Of a stretch of 15,964 bases of DNA, positions 15,360 to 15,964 are shown piece by piece. A program made the position numbers and the translations under genes. Positions within the stretch are counted from its first letter, which is position 1. Each line of letters opens with the position of its first letter. Below the pieces are notes generated by a model that ran no database searches, was not told the origin of the DNA, and worked only from the letters and a program-made list of their open reading frames with translations. The stretch comes from Candidatus Zhuqueibacterota bacterium 4484_188 (GTDB taxonomy: Bacteria; Calditrichota; Calditrichia; RBG-13-44-9), in assembly GCA_002049825.1 (NCBI GenBank), contig MVCZ01000069.1:1-15964 (forward strand), written 5' to 3'.

Positions 15360-15964
15360 ATGAAACCGACCCTTCAAGAACCTCTCTACCAGCAGGGACT
15401 GATTGTCGACTTGTTAGGGTATTTTTCTAACCGGTATAATCATAATGCCACTTTTGAAGTTTTTGTGCGCGAGATGCCCAAAAACCGCTCCTACCTGTTC
15501 CTGCTGTCGATGATCAACTTTCAGACCCTGATTGCCAGCAAAGCAGCACGGGTGGTACAGGCGGCAACGCTCAATGGTCGGCAGCGCGGGGTGATGGAAT
15601 TCGGCTCCCGCCGGGCGCACGGTCCGGAAGCCAGTATTTTGGCGGCACGGGCAAGTTACATCGCCGGTTGCGTGGGTAGTTCCAACGTGATGGCGGGTAT
15701 GCGCTTCGGGATTCCGGTGTACGGCACCGCCGCCCATAGCTGGACCATGGCGTTCGGCAAAGAATTGGATGCCTTCCGTGCCTACCACAAAGTCTTTCCG
15801 CAAAGTACCATTTTGCTCATCGATACCTACGATATCGAACAGGGTGCCCGGAATGCGGTGAAGATAGGCCCGGCGCTGAAAGGTGTGCGTATCGACAGCG
15901 GCGACCTGTTGCAGGAAAGCCGCAAAGTGCGAAAAATACTCGACGCCGCCGATATGCAGCATGT
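15360..15964 (+). CDS. pncB: Nicotinate phosphoribosyltransferase, 3' end beyond window, apparent internal deletions
   Basis: Cytosolic NAD-salvage enzyme making nicotinate mononucleotide from nicotinate and PRPP. The 201 codons visible from ATG 15360 contain FEVFVREMPKNRSYL (33-46), INFQTLIASKAARVV (52-66), the catalytic-region motif EFGSRRAHGPEA (80-91), VYGTAAHSW (120-128), ILLIDTYD (151-158) and VRIDSGDL (176-183), all of this family. Two pieces seem absent though the frame is kept. The usual DLYxLTM nicotinate-binding segment near the N-terminus is reduced to DLLGYF (18-22). Some 80-90 residues expected between KNRSYL and LLSMINFQ are missing; the join lies near 15490-15500. As written the enzyme would lack much of its N-terminal domain and probably be inactive. 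The gene runs off the right edge of the window. Confidence 0.85.
   Translation, partial: MKPTLQEPLYQQGLIVDLLGYFSNRYNHNATFEVFVREMPKNRSYLFLLSMINFQTLIASKAARVVQAATLNGRQRGVMEFGSRRAHGPEASILAARASYIAGCVGSSNVMAGMRFGIPVYGTAAHSWTMAFGKELDAFRAYHKVFPQSTILLIDTYDIEQGARNAVKIGPALKGVRIDSGDLLQESRKVRKILDAADMQH

Noticed and set aside
189..15510. A common sequence motif at all deletion junctions, as if by a dedicated excision system
   Set aside because: Junctions share only short fragments such as ACCTG in two of them; no consistent motif or flanking repeat.
15414..15962. A 182-codon minus-strand frame over the NAPRTase
   Set aside because: The plus strand encodes unmistakable NAPRTase motifs; the antisense frame is incidental.
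1..15964. CRISPR array, tRNA, rRNA or insertion sequence
   Set aside because: No regularly spaced identical repeats, cloverleaf-like segments, rRNA-like blocks or transposase motifs were seen by eye.

Overview
The window looks like part of a free-living, probably anaerobic or oxygen-sensitive bacterium of the FCB group. Calditrichota/KSB1-like is my best guess, but only an inference. It rests on a large Reg_prop/Y_Y_Y membrane sensor with a C-terminal Cys-rich tail, a Dps-like (DPSL) ferritin with PerR, a possible TAnnTTTG-type promoter, and permease/winged-helix fusions in a manganese ABC transporter. No rRNA, tRNA, CRISPR array or transposase was seen.

Layout. (1) 189-6077 is a cluster-9 (TroABCD/ZnuABC-type) metal ABC transporter operon: binding protein (damaged 5' end), ATPase (frameshifted), permease 1 (deleted and frameshifted near its C-terminal winged-helix domain) and permease 2 (intact, also with a winged-helix tail). 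A markedly AT-rich block of about 2.2 kb sits between binding protein and ATPase. It carries a D12-class adenine methyltransferase and a SacI-like restriction endonuclease, and looks horizontally acquired. (2) 6121-6678 encodes an MntP-type manganese exporter, which points to Mn as the metal of the locus. (3) 6679-7171 is non-coding, with two copies of a 10-bp-periodic CACTGAT-type repeat. (4) 7172-8684 is an oxidative-stress block: a PerR/Fur regulator with its own promoter and a perfect 8-1-8 operator, a Dps-like ferritin with a second PerR-box-like site, a strong terminator, and a small cytochrome b5-like protein. (5) On the minus strand, 11913-8748 is a probable operon of two radical-SAM tRNA methylthiotransferases (MtaB, MiaB) followed by a bacterioferritin-like protein whose N-terminus is unclear. 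(6) 12298-15134 is a large propeller sensor broken by a frameshift. (7) From 15360 to the window edge lies a nicotinate phosphoribosyltransferase with apparent internal deletions.

How the genes fit together. Mn import, Mn export, PerR, DPSL, cytochrome b5 and a ferritin-like protein together suggest a locus balancing Mn/Fe against peroxide stress. An identical 13-bp AT-rich operator core precedes both perR and the Dps-like gene, which suggests one PerR regulon.

The most striking oddity is the density of lesions. Six genes (binding protein, ATPase, permease 1, ferritin, sensor, NAPRTase) each appear to lack a piece or carry a small indel, while the restriction-modification genes, mntP, perR, dpsl, mtaB and miaB look whole. 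Either this is real gene decay by short deletions or the assembled sequence contains errors; the sequence alone cannot decide. All family assignments come from reading motifs, not from database searches.
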